Positions 48,601 through 57,985 of a stretch of 64,000 bases of DNA are shown piece after piece; within the stretch, counting starts at the first letter, position 1, and each line of letters starts with the position of its first letter. Source of the DNA: Mediterranea sp. (in: CFB group bacteria) (GTDB lineage Bacteria > Bacteroidota > Bacteroidia > Bacteroidales > Bacteroidaceae); NCBI GenBank assembly GCA_031287715.1, contig JAITSN010000045.1, forward strand, positions 33,908 through 97,907, in the 5' to 3' direction. The notes below the pieces were generated by a model, which saw only the letters and a program-made list of their open reading frames with translations, had not been told where the DNA came from and searched no databases. Position numbers and translations under genes: made by a program.

Positions 48601-48878
48601 AAAGCGGCATCAAGAGCACGCTCGTCCACTGGCCAAGTGAAGACAAACAGCCGCAAGCGCTGGACATGCTGCACCGCAAAGAAATAGACATGGTCGTCAA
48701 CATCCCCAAAAACCTCACCGCCGGCGAATTGGACAACGGATACAAGATCCGCCGCGCCTCCATCGACCTCAACATCCCACTCATCACCAACGCCCGCTTG
48801 GCAAGCGCATTCATCAATGCCTTCTGTACCATGAGCATTGACGACATCGCCATAAAAAGCTGGGAAGAATACCATTGA
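45639..48878 (+). CDS. carB: Carbamoyl-phosphate synthase large subunit
   Basis: [32 protein letters not shown]; two ATP-grasp halves; MGS-like C-terminal domain; 1079 aa. Confidence 0.97.
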   Translation: [1079 protein letters not shown]

Positions 48879-48944
48879 CAATGGACAAATGACAATTGAC
48901 AATGATTACCACCGCAGGCCAATTGTCAATTAAAAGGTGCCGGC

Positions 48945-49009
48945 CTTCATAAAGCAGAGCAGGGAGGGGAAACTATCCCCTCCCTGCTCTGCTTTATGAA
49001 GATTTTTTT
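48945..49009 (+). terminator. Perfect 26-bp hairpin plus T-tract after carB
   Basis: CTTCATAAAGCAGAGCAGGGAGGGGA-AACTA-TCCCCTCCCTGCTCTGCTTTATGAAG then ATTTTTTT. Confidence 0.85.
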
Positions 49010-49248
49010 GCTATAGCCCTACGTAGCCCCTAAAATGACAGCACGCCCAAAAGAAAAAGAACGAAACAATGTGCATATTCTCCATGCTTAAACATGTCAA
49101 TGAATGGCGGCGTTATAAGGATTATTGATACACAGAATATCGTAATTAAAGTTTTCTTTTTCATGTTAACAGAATGAATGTATAAGAAGACTAAAAAGCA
49201 AAGTGGCTCATTAAAGGAATTTTTAATGAGCCACAAATATATTCCTTA

Positions 49249-49773
49249 TTATCGTACTGCTACGACGGCTTCAGAAAAAAGTTTTGGACTCATCGTACTG
49301 CTACGACGACTTCAGAAAAAAGTTTTGGACTCATCGTACTGCTACGACGACTTCAGAAAAAAGTTTTGGACTCATCGTACTGCTACGACGGCTTCAGAAA
49401 AAAGTTTTGGACTCGTCGTATTGCTACGACGGCTTCAGAAAAAAGTTTTGGACTCGTCGTACTGCTACGACGGCTTCAAAAAAAAGTTTTGGACTCGTCG
49501 TACTGCTACGACAGCTTCAAAAAAAAGTTTTGGACTCGTCGTACTACTACGACGGCTTCAGAAAAAAGTTTTGGACTCGTCGTACTGCTACGACGACTTC
49601 AGAAAAAAGTTTTTGACTCATCGTACTGCTACGACGGCTTCAGAAAAAAGTTTTGGACTCGTCGTACTGCTACGACGGCTTCAGAAAAAAGTTTTGGACT
49701 CGTCGTACTGCTACGACGACTTTAGAAAAAAGTTTTGGACTCGTCGTACTGCTACGACGCTATCAGAAAAAGT
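49249..49773. repeat. Tandem array of 41-bp units with CGTCGTACTGCTACGACG hairpin core
   Basis: GGACT(C)-type unit starts at 49286, 49327, 49368, 49409, 49450, 49491, 49532, 49573, 49614, 49655, 49696, 49737, all exactly 41 bp apart. Confidence 0.95.
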
Positions 49774-49951
49774 TCTGCTGAAGAGCGAAACAATAAAGAA
49801 TATATAGTTGCTTTTTCCTACTATATAAATAGAAGAAATACACGGAGTAACGGCTTGGCTTGGCCGGCTGCTTTCGGCTTTTTGTATCCCGCCTGTGTGT
49901 TTTTCGTAATTTCTTTATAGATTTGCGCTACAAGTGAACCAATCGGAATAG

Positions 49952-51328
49952 ATGAAAAGAACATTGACCATTCTTCTGTTTGCTGTGGCTGCTTTGCCAG
50001 CCTCGGCAAAACAGGATACACTGAAATACCGCATCAGCTTGACCGATAAGGCTGAAACAACCTACTCGCTGCAACGGCCGGAAGACTTTTTGTCCGGAAA
50101 AGCTATTGCGCGTCGCGCGCGGCAGCGGTTGGCCATGGACTCGACCGACCTGCCCGTTTGTGATGCGTATGTGAACGCGATTTGCGCCAATGGGGTGAGG
50201 GTGGTGGCGAAAGGCAAGTGGGATAATTTTGTGACGGTGTCTTGCAACGATACCACCAAGATTGACCGTATTGCGGAATTGCCTTTCGTCCGGTCGGTAG
50301 AGAAGGTCTGGACGGCGCCGAAGCGGGATAAGAAAAGAAAGGCGAAAAGAGATTCTATCGCCGACAAGCCTTACCGGTTGGAAAACCCGTACGGGCTTGC
50401 GTATATGCAGCTTTATCTGAGCCATGGCGACCGGCTGCATGAGGCCGGATACCGGGGCGAGGGGATGACGATCGCCATCATGGATGCGGGCTTTCACAAC
50501 GCAGATCGCATAGACGTCTTTGACCATGCCCGGATTGTGGGAACGAAGGATTTTGTGGGGGATTCGCCGGCGGGTGTTTACGCAGAGAGCGGCCACGGCA
50601 CGAAAGTCCTCTCGTGCATGGGCGCCAACCGGCCCCACGCGATGGTAGGCAGCGCCCCGGAGGCTTCTTACTGGCTCTTCCGCACGGAGGACGAGTATTC
50701 GGAGCACCTTGTGGAGCAGGATTACTGGGCGGCGGCCGTTGAATATGCCGATAGCGTCGGGGTTGATGTGGTGAACACCTCTCTGGGCTACTTTTTGTTT
50801 GACGATAAATCAAAGAACTACCGCCTCCGCGACTTGGACGGCGCCTATGCCTTGGTTTCCCGGCAGGCTTCCCGCGTGGCCGGCAAGGGGATGATACTTG
50901 TGTGCAGCGCGGGAAACTTGGGGGAAGGCCCGTGGAAAAAGATCTCTCCGCCGGGAGACGCCAAGGATGTGCTGACGGTGGGTGCCGTTTCAATGTTCGG
51001 CACGCTCGCCCCGTTCTCTTCTGTGGGCAATACTGCCGATGGGCGCATAAAGCCGGACGTGGTGGCGGTGGGCCTGTCCACCCGGATGATCGGTTCCGAC
51101 GGACAGCCGGCCACGGCCAACGGAACGTCTTTCGCCACCCCGGTCATGTGCGGAATGGTGGCCTGCCTGTGGCAAGCCCGTCCGGAGCTGACGGCTAAGC
51201 AGATCATAACGCTGGTGCGGTGGTCGGGCGACAGGGCCGACTTTCCCGACAATATTTACGGTTATGGGATCCCCGATTTGTGGAAGGCCTGCCAAGCGCA
51301 GGGGGATATTCCCGAATCGGCCGACTGA
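49952..51328 (+). CDS. S8 family serine peptidase (subtilase)
   Basis: IAIMDAGFHN (Asp), SGHGTKVLSCMG (His), NGTSFATPVMCG (Ser); signal peptide. Confidence 0.93.
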   Translation: MKRTLTILLFAVAALPASAKQDTLKYRISLTDKAETTYSLQRPEDFLSGKAIARRARQRLAMDSTDLPVCDAYVNAICANGVRVVAKGKWDNFVTVSCNDTTKIDRIAELPFVRSVEKVWTAPKRDKKRKAKRDSIADKPYRLENPYGLAYMQLYLSHGDRLHEAGYRGEGMTIAIMDAGFHNADRIDVFDHARIVGTKDFVGDSPAGVYAESGHGTKVLSCMGANRPHAMVGSAPEASYWLFRTEDEYSEHLVEQDYWAAAVEYADSVGVDVVNTSLGYFLFDDKSKNYRLRDLDGAYALVSRQASRVAGKGMILVCSAGNLGEGPWKKISPPGDAKDVLTVGAVSMFGTLAPFSSVGNTADGRIKPDVVAVGLSTRMIGSDGQPATANGTSFATPVMCGMVACLWQARPELTAKQIITLVRWSGDRADFPDNIYGYGIPDLWKACQAQGDIPESAD

Positions 51329-51350
51329 AACGCTGTTTTTAATAGGAATC

Positions 51351-52586
51351 ATGGAAGGAATCTCTCTTATTGAACTGAACGCGCTGGTAAAGAAAAGCAT
51401 TAACCAATGCTTGCCCGACGAATACTGGGTGCAGGCGGAAATCAGCGATGTCCGCGCCAATGCTGCCGGGCATTGTTATCTGGAGTTTGTGCAAAAAGAC
51501 CCCTGGGGAAACAACCTGATAGCAAAGGCGCGCGGAACGATCTGGGCGGGCACCTTCCGGTTGCTGAAACCTTACTTTGAAGAGACTACCGGACAAGCCT
51601 TTGATGCCGGCATCAAAGTGCTGGTTAAAGTTAGCGTGGAGTTCCACGAACTTTATGGTTATAGCCTGACTGTTCTGGACATCGACCCTGCCTATACGGT
51701 TGGCGATATGGTGCGCCGCCGCCGGGAGATCTTGAAGCAGCTGCAAGAAGAGGGCGTGCTCACCTTGAACAAGGAATTGGAAATGCCCATGCTGCCACGG
51801 CGGATTGCCGTAATATCTTCGGCCACGGCGGCCGGTTATGGCGACTTCAGCCATCAGTTGGCCGGCAATCCCCACGGGTATTATTTTCATACGGAACTGT
51901 TTCCTGCGGTCATGCAGGGCAATCAGGTGGAAGGATCCATCATCGGTGCACTGGAAGCCATCATGGAACACTTGGACGACTTCGATGTGGTGGCCATCAT
52001 CCGCGGCGGCGGTGCGACATCCGATCTATCCGGATTCGACACCTATGCGCTGGCGGCCTCCTGCGCGCAGTTTCCTTTGCCGATCATCACAGGCATAGGG
52101 CATGAGCGCGACGAAACGATCCTCGACGCCGTGTCGCACACACGCGTAAAAACACCAACGGCCGCCGCCGAACTTTTGATCGGTCGTATGCACGATGCCG
52201 CCGAACGGCTGAACGCATTGAGCGAGCAGCTCCATAAAAGCGCCCTGTACCGGTTAGGCCATGAGAAGCAGCGCCTGTCGGCCTTGCGTAACCATATCCC
52301 TGCACAGGCCCTTAAACAACTGACCGGTGCGCGGATGGAATTACTCGACATGAAAAACGATCTAAAGCAGTCGGCCACGGCATTATTAACGGCGCAAAAG
52401 CATAAATTAGACCTGCTCCGGCAGCGCATTACCGATGTTTCTCCGGAAAAGCTGCTGCAAAGAGGATACAGCATCACGCTGAGAAACGGCAAGGCCGTGA
52501 CGGATGCCTCGCAGGTACAACCCGGCGACGTATTGGTAACACGTTTAGCCAAGGGTACAATAATAAGCACAGCCTCACAACCCTAA
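51351..52586 (+). CDS. xseA: Exodeoxyribonuclease VII large subunit
   Basis: SISLIELNALVKKSI-like N-terminal OB fold, RIAVISSATAAGYGDF, IIRGGGATSDLSGFD, GIGHERDETILD. Confidence 0.96.
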   Translation: MEGISLIELNALVKKSINQCLPDEYWVQAEISDVRANAAGHCYLEFVQKDPWGNNLIAKARGTIWAGTFRLLKPYFEETTGQAFDAGIKVLVKVSVEFHELYGYSLTVLDIDPAYTVGDMVRRRREILKQLQEEGVLTLNKELEMPMLPRRIAVISSATAAGYGDFSHQLAGNPHGYYFHTELFPAVMQGNQVEGSIIGALEAIMEHLDDFDVVAIIRGGGATSDLSGFDTYALAASCAQFPLPIITGIGHERDETILDAVSHTRVKTPTAAAELLIGRMHDAAERLNALSEQLHKSALYRLGHEKQRLSALRNHIPAQALKQLTGARMELLDMKNDLKQSATALLTAQKHKLDLLRQRITDVSPEKLLQRGYSITLRNGKAVTDASQVQPGDVLVTRLAKGTIISTASQP

Positions 52587-52595
52587 TTATTATAT

Positions 52596-52802
52596 ATGAA
52601 AAAAGAAGAAACCTATTCGCAGGCGATGGAACGCCTGGAGAAGATCGTCAGCCGGATTGATAACAACGAGCTGGAGATTGACGCATTGAGCGAGAACATC
52701 AAGGAAGCCAACGAGATCATCGCCTTCTGCTCGGCGAAGCTAACTAAAGCCGATGCGGAAGTCGAAAAATTGCTGAAAGAGAAGCAGCAGTCCGAGGAAT
52801 AA
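52596..52802 (+). CDS. xseB: Exodeoxyribonuclease VII small subunit
   Basis: YSQAMERLEKIVSRIDNNELEIDALSENIKEANEII. Confidence 0.94.
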   Translation: MKKEETYSQAMERLEKIVSRIDNNELEIDALSENIKEANEIIAFCSAKLTKADAEVEKLLKEKQQSEE

Positions 52803-52849
52803 AACGTACTTTTGTTTTTCCTGTAAAACGAAACATAATACATGTAGAT

Positions 52850-53869
52850 ATGAAAGAAATAGATTGGTCTGATCTGTCGTTTGGTTATATGCCCACAGAT
52901 TACAACGTGAGAATCAACTATCGCAACGGCGAGTGGGGGCTTTTGGAAACAAGCAGCAGCGAATACATCCACATGCACATGGCTGCGACCTGCCTTCATT
53001 ACGGCCAGGAATCCTTTGAAGGACTGAAAGCATTCCGCGGCAAGGATGGCAAGATCCGCATATTCCGTATGCGCGAGAATGCAAAACGTATGCAACTGTC
53101 CTGCGAAGGCATCATGATGGCCCAATTGCCGGTGGAACGCTTCGAGGAAGCCGTGCTTGAGGCGGTGAAGCTGAACAGGCGCTTTGTCCCGCCTTACGAG
53201 AGCGGCGCCTCCCTCTACATCCGCCCGCTGCTGATCGGCATGGGAGCGCAAGTCGGCGTGAAGCCCGCATCGGAATATATGTTCCTTATATTCGTAACCC
53301 CCGTGGGGCCTTATTTCAAAGCCGGATTCAAGCCTACCCCGTATGTCATCCTGAGGCATTACGATCGTGTAGCTCCGTTGGGTACGGGACGTTTCAAGAT
53401 CGGCGGCAACTACGCCGCGAGCTTGGTGCCCGGCGACGAGGCGCACCGGCTGGGCTATTCGGCCGTGTTGTATCTGGATGCCAAAGAAAAGAAATACATA
53501 GACGAGTGCGGCCCAGCCAACTTCTTCGGCATCCGCGGCAACTCCTATATCACCCCGAAATCGGATTCGATCCTCCCATCCATCACAAACAACAGCCTGA
53601 TGACGCTGGCCGAAAACTTGGGAATGACGGTAGAGTGTCGCCCTGTAACGGTTGATGAGCTGGAAACCTTCGACGAAGCCGGCGCCTGCGGAACGGCCGC
53701 CGTGATAAGTCCCGTAGGACGGATTGACGACCTCGACGAAAAGAAATCATACGTATTCGGCAAAGAGGGCGAAGCCGGTCCGGTATGCACCAAGCTGTAC
53801 AACAAACTAAGGGCCATCCAGTATGGCGACGAGCCGGACACGCACGGCTGGGTGACGATCGTAGAATAA
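52850..53869 (+). CDS. ilvE: Branched-chain amino acid aminotransferase
   Basis: [60 protein letters not shown]. Confidence 0.95.
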   Translation: MKEIDWSDLSFGYMPTDYNVRINYRNGEWGLLETSSSEYIHMHMAATCLHYGQESFEGLKAFRGKDGKIRIFRMRENAKRMQLSCEGIMMAQLPVERFEEAVLEAVKLNRRFVPPYESGASLYIRPLLIGMGAQVGVKPASEYMFLIFVTPVGPYFKAGFKPTPYVILRHYDRVAPLGTGRFKIGGNYAASLVPGDEAHRLGYSAVLYLDAKEKKYIDECGPANFFGIRGNSYITPKSDSILPSITNNSLMTLAENLGMTVECRPVTVDELETFDEAGACGTAAVISPVGRIDDLDEKKSYVFGKEGEAGPVCTKLYNKLRAIQYGDEPDTHGWVTIVE

Positions 53870-53879
53870 AAACAGAACG

Positions 53880-54620
53880 ATGGGAAAGAACAAACTGCAA
53901 AAGTTTGCCGATATGGCCGGCTATCCCCATGTGTTTGAATATCCGTATTCCGTGGCCGGCAACGTCCCGTTTGAGATGAAAGGCAAATGGAATACGGCTT
54001 TCTTTGGAAACGAAAACCCGATCGTTTTAGAGCTGGGATGCGGCAGAGGAGAATATACCGTTGGCTTAGGCAGGATGTTCCCCGGCAAGAACTTCATCGG
54101 GGTAGACATCAAAGGCGCCCGCATGTGGAGCGGCGCCAAAGAATCGCTGGATGCCGGCATGAAGAACGTGGCTTTCCTTCGGACGAATATCGAAATCATC
54201 GACCGGTTTTTCGCAGAAGACGAAGTAAGCGAAATCTGGCTGACCTTCTCCGATCCGCAAATGAAGAAAGCCACCAAACGGCTCACCTCTACCTACTTCA
54301 TGGAACGTTACCGCCGGTTTATCAAGCCCAACGGGATCATACATGTAAAGACAGACAGCAACTTTATGTTTGTCTACACCAAACACATGATAGAAGAGAA
54401 CCGGCTGCCCGTCGTGCTTATGACCGAAGATCTGTACAACTCCGGCTTGGCAGACAGCATCCTCGAAATCAAAACCTGCTACGAACAGCAATGGCTGGAC
54501 CGGGGCTTGCGCATCAAATACATCCAATTCCTCCTGCCGCAGGAACCGGAGTTGAAAGAACCCGACGTAGAGATCGAACCCGACCCGTACCGCAGCTATA
54601 ACCGCAGTAAAAGAACGTAA
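53880..54620 (+). CDS. trmB: tRNA (guanine-N7-)-methyltransferase
   Basis: [53 protein letters not shown]. Confidence 0.94.
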   Translation: MGKNKLQKFADMAGYPHVFEYPYSVAGNVPFEMKGKWNTAFFGNENPIVLELGCGRGEYTVGLGRMFPGKNFIGVDIKGARMWSGAKESLDAGMKNVAFLRTNIEIIDRFFAEDEVSEIWLTFSDPQMKKATKRLTSTYFMERYRRFIKPNGIIHVKTDSNFMFVYTKHMIEENRLPVVLMTEDLYNSGLADSILEIKTCYEQQWLDRGLRIKYIQFLLPQEPELKEPDVEIEPDPYRSYNRSKRT

Positions 54621-54628
54621 GAACTCCA

Positions 54629-55747
54629 ATGACTTTATATCCCAAACTCATACTCGACGCACTGGAAACCGTGCGCTATCCCGGTACCGGCAAAAACTTG
54701 GTTGAAGCCGGTATGATAGACGACGACATACGCATCGACGGCATGAAGGTGTCTTTCTCCCTGATCTTTGATAAACCCACCGATCCGTTTATCAAATCGG
54801 TTGTCAAGGCAGCGGAGACCGCGATTCTAACTTACGTAGACCGCGGGGTGGAGATCAGCGGGAACATTGCCGTGAAAACGAAGCAGAAACCGCGCCCCGA
54901 AGCAGGAAAACTGCTGCCCGGAGTGAAAAACATTATTGGAATATCCTCCGGCAAGGGGGGAGTGGGGAAGTCTACGGTAGCGGCCAACCTGGCTGTTGCT
55001 TTGGCAAAGATGGGCTATAAAACAGGATTGCTTGACGCCGATATATTCGGCCCCTCCGTGCCCAAAATGTTCCAGGTGGAAAATGCCCGTCCCTATGCCG
55101 AGCAAATCGACGGCCGTGACATGATCATACCCATCGGGAAATACGGAGTGAAACTGCTTTCCATCGGCTTTTTTGTGGATCCCGACCAGGCCACGCTTTG
55201 GCGCGGGAGTATGGCGGGCAATGCGCTGAAACAATTGATCGGCGACGCAGCCTGGGGAGAGCTGGACTACTTCCTGATCGACCTTCCCCCCGGAACAAGC
55301 GATATTCATCTGACCATCGTACAAACATTGGCCATGACCGGAGCGATTGTCGTAAGCACGCCGCAGGAAGTTGCCTTGGCCGACGCCCGCAAAGGCATCC
55401 ATATGTTTATGAACAAGAAAGTAAACGTCCCTATCCTGGGATTGATCGAAAACATGTCCTGGTTCACCCCTGCCGAATTGCCGGAAAACAGGTATTACAT
55501 CTTCGGAAAAGAAGGAGCCGGAAAGCTGGCGGAAGAGATGCACGTTCCCTTGCTGGGGCAGATCCCTTTGGTGCAGCGTATCCGTGAAGGAGGCGATGAC
55601 GGCCGGCCGGTGGCACTGGATGAAAATTCCGTCACAGGACAGGCCTTCATGGAAATGGCGGAAAACGTAGTCCGCCAGGTCGAATACCGGAATGAGAATG
55701 TAAGCCCCACAAAGATCGTTGATGTCCGCCGCAAAGACGGCGCTTAA
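54629..55747 (+). CDS. Mrp/NBP35 family Fe-S cluster carrier ATPase
   Basis: ISSGKGGVGKSTVAANLAVAL, DADIFGPSVPKMF, DYFLIDLPPGTSDIHLT. Confidence 0.95.
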   Translation: MTLYPKLILDALETVRYPGTGKNLVEAGMIDDDIRIDGMKVSFSLIFDKPTDPFIKSVVKAAETAILTYVDRGVEISGNIAVKTKQKPRPEAGKLLPGVKNIIGISSGKGGVGKSTVAANLAVALAKMGYKTGLLDADIFGPSVPKMFQVENARPYAEQIDGRDMIIPIGKYGVKLLSIGFFVDPDQATLWRGSMAGNALKQLIGDAAWGELDYFLIDLPPGTSDIHLTIVQTLAMTGAIVVSTPQEVALADARKGIHMFMNKKVNVPILGLIENMSWFTPAELPENRYYIFGKEGAGKLAEEMHVPLLGQIPLVQRIREGGDDGRPVALDENSVTGQAFMEMAENVVRQVEYRNENVSPTKIVDVRRKDGA

Positions 55748-55777
55748 TTAAAAGGATACTGATACGATGCCGAACCG

Positions 55778-57196
55778 CTACTCGATCTGTTCCTGTGGGT
55801 AGTTCACCAAGTAAAGCTGTTCCTTCGCCCGCGTGAAAGCTGTATATAGCCACCGCAGATAATCGGGCGTGAGATATTCGTCTTTCATATAACCCTGGTC
55901 AATGAATACATTCTTCCACTGTCCGCCCTGCGCCTTGTGGCAGGTGATGGCATAAGCATATTTCACTTGCAGCGCATTGAAGTAAGGATCGGCTTTCATC
56001 ATCTTCATGCGGTCGCGTTTGTTGGATATACCGGCATAGTCTTCAAGTACGCCGTAGAACAAACGGTCGTTGGCTTCCTTCGGTAAGGCCGGAGAGTCAC
56101 TGTGCAGCGTATCCAGAATGAGGTTGGCCTCCAGCTCGAAATTGTCGTGGTCGGGCAAAGTAAGCAGAACTTCGGCAAACCGGAATCCATACAATTCTTT
56201 TGTCCGTCTGACTCTGCGGACAACGGCAATATCGCCATTGGCAATGAAGTCAATCACTTTGGCTTTCTCCGTCCAGAAATAATTGTTCTTGGCAATCATG
56301 AGTACGTCTCCCGGGCTAAGCTCCTCTTCGCGGTAGAGTATGGTATTCCGGATGCCGGTATTATACATGTTGGCCCGTTTGTTGGAGCGGCAAATGATGA
56401 TCGAATCTTCCATGCCGTCCCGATCGTAACATGCACTGATAGTGCCGACAAGCTCTGCTCCGGGCACCGTTTTGACATCCTTGAAGCCGGTTAATCTCAC
56501 TTTGGGCAGCGAGACGGAAGAGCTGTCCTGTGTGATCAGTTGCCTTAGTTGCGTTGCATTCCACAAAATGCCGGAATCTTCTTCCTGGCGTACGACTTGC
56601 GTCAGGATCGATTCTTCCACATTCAATCCGTAGCTTTTGATCGCTTCGGCAGATAGAGCAGGCCCTTCTTTTTCCCCTACCGGAGGGAGCTGGGCGGTAT
56701 CGCCCATGAGCAATAAGCGGCATCCGTCGCCGGAATAGACAAACCGGATCAGGTCGTCCAATAACCGGCCGGTGCCGAACATGCTTCCCGAAAGCCCGTC
56801 GTTGGAGATCATCGAAGCCTCGTCTACAATGAACAGCGTATGGATATTGAGGTTGTCGTTTATGGAAAACTTCATATCGTTCGGGAAAGAGCGTTGCCTG
56901 TATATCTTTTTATGTATCGTGAAGGCCGGATGCCTTGCATAAGAGGAAAACACCTTTGCCGCCCGTCCGGTGGGAGCAAGCAGGATCACTTTCTGCTGCA
57001 GCTTATCCATTGTTTTAACCAGCGCGCCGATGAGTGAGGTTTTTCCCGTGCCGGCGTATCCGCGAAGGATGAAAGCCGCATCATTTGAACGGCCCAGCAA
57101 AAAGGTAGAGAGGGCATTTATTACGTTTTCCTGTTCAAAAGTGGGACTATAAGGGAAATTGTCCTTTATCTGACGTGCTAAATAGTTATTTATCAT
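55778..57196 (-). CDS. RecD-like ATP-dependent DNA helicase
   Basis: GYAGTGKTSLIGAL Walker A, FIVDEASM, TCHKAQGGQWKNVFID, LYTAFTRAKEQLYLV. Confidence 0.9.
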   Translation of the reverse strand: MINNYLARQIKDNFPYSPTFEQENVINALSTFLLGRSNDAAFILRGYAGTGKTSLIGALVKTMDKLQQKVILLAPTGRAAKVFSSYARHPAFTIHKKIYRQRSFPNDMKFSINDNLNIHTLFIVDEASMISNDGLSGSMFGTGRLLDDLIRFVYSGDGCRLLLMGDTAQLPPVGEKEGPALSAEAIKSYGLNVEESILTQVVRQEEDSGILWNATQLRQLITQDSSSVSLPKVRLTGFKDVKTVPGAELVGTISACYDRDGMEDSIIICRSNKRANMYNTGIRNTILYREEELSPGDVLMIAKNNYFWTEKAKVIDFIANGDIAVVRRVRRTKELYGFRFAEVLLTLPDHDNFELEANLILDTLHSDSPALPKEANDRLFYGVLEDYAGISNKRDRMKMMKADPYFNALQVKYAYAITCHKAQGGQWKNVFIDQGYMKDEYLTPDYLRWLYTAFTRAKEQLYLVNYPQEQIE

Positions 57197-57292
57197 TCCT
57201 ACGAAGAGAAAAAAATCTCTTTACACTTGCTAAATTAGATTTATTTATTTTATTTTTGCCGGTACGAATATAAACATAAAAAACTATATTAT

Positions 57293-57979
57293 ATGAAGAC
57301 TGTAATTAATATCGTATTAGCTCTTTGCGCTTGTGCTTTGGTGTACTATTGTTATGCAAGTATTATGGGACCTATCAATTTTGACAATGAAAAGAAGATC
57401 AGAGACAAAGTTGTGATTGCCCGCTTGATGGATATTCGTAGGGCGCAGCAAGAATATCGTATGCTGCATAAGCAACAATATACCGCAAGTTTCGATACAT
57501 TGATCGACTTTGTGAAGAGCGCCAAGATCCCTTTCGTTGCAAAAGAAGGTGTTTTGACTGACAAACAGCTGGAAGACGGCTTGACTGAAAAGAAAGCGAT
57601 GGCAATCATTGAGAGAGCCAAGAAAACCGGCAAATGGGATGATGTGAAAAAGAATGGCCTTGAAAACTTCAAGCGCGACACACTATGGATTGCCGTTACG
57701 GATACGATCTTCCCCAAAGGTTTTTATGCAGACTCGCTGAGATATGTGCCGTTCGGCAATGGCGCGCAGTTTGAGATAGCAACCAAGAGCGACACAACAA
57801 AATCGGGCGCTCCTATCTACCTGCTGGAAGTGAAAACCCCATATACCGTTTACCTGGATGGTCTGGATAAACAAGAGATCATCAACCTGATCGATGTTCA
57901 GCAGAAGTTAGGTAAATACCCCGGTTTGATGATGGGTTCCATCGAAATGCCCAACAATAACGCCGGAAACTGGGAATAA
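57293..57979 (+). CDS. Conserved protein of unknown function with N-terminal membrane anchor
   Basis: 228 aa, N-terminal hydrophobic segment; upstream of a DUF3822-like gene. Confidence 0.75.
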   Translation: MKTVINIVLALCACALVYYCYASIMGPINFDNEKKIRDKVVIARLMDIRRAQQEYRMLHKQQYTASFDTLIDFVKSAKIPFVAKEGVLTDKQLEDGLTEKKAMAIIERAKKTGKWDDVKKNGLENFKRDTLWIAVTDTIFPKGFYADSLRYVPFGNGAQFEIATKSDTTKSGAPIYLLEVKTPYTVYLDGLDKQEIINLIDVQQKLGKYPGLMMGSIEMPNNNAGNWE

Positions 57980-57985
57980 CCACCT

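Noticed and set aside
47492-48640. 382-aa plus-strand ORF in an alternative frame of carB
   Set aside because: Arg/Pro/His-rich composition typical of off-frame translation; carB frame is continuous.
49030-49236. Small minus-strand ORF with hydrophobic segments (MKKKTLITIFCVSIILITPPFIDMFKHGEYAHCFVLFLLGVLSF)
   Set aside because: Could be a real short membrane peptide, but there is no family, operon or conservation evidence; too weak to call.
49178-49920. Repetitive ORFs 49178-49807, 49284-49616, 49366-49725, 49735-49920
   Set aside because: Same 41-bp repeat read in different frames (41-aa peptide period); explained by lack of stop codons in the unit, not by a repeat protein.
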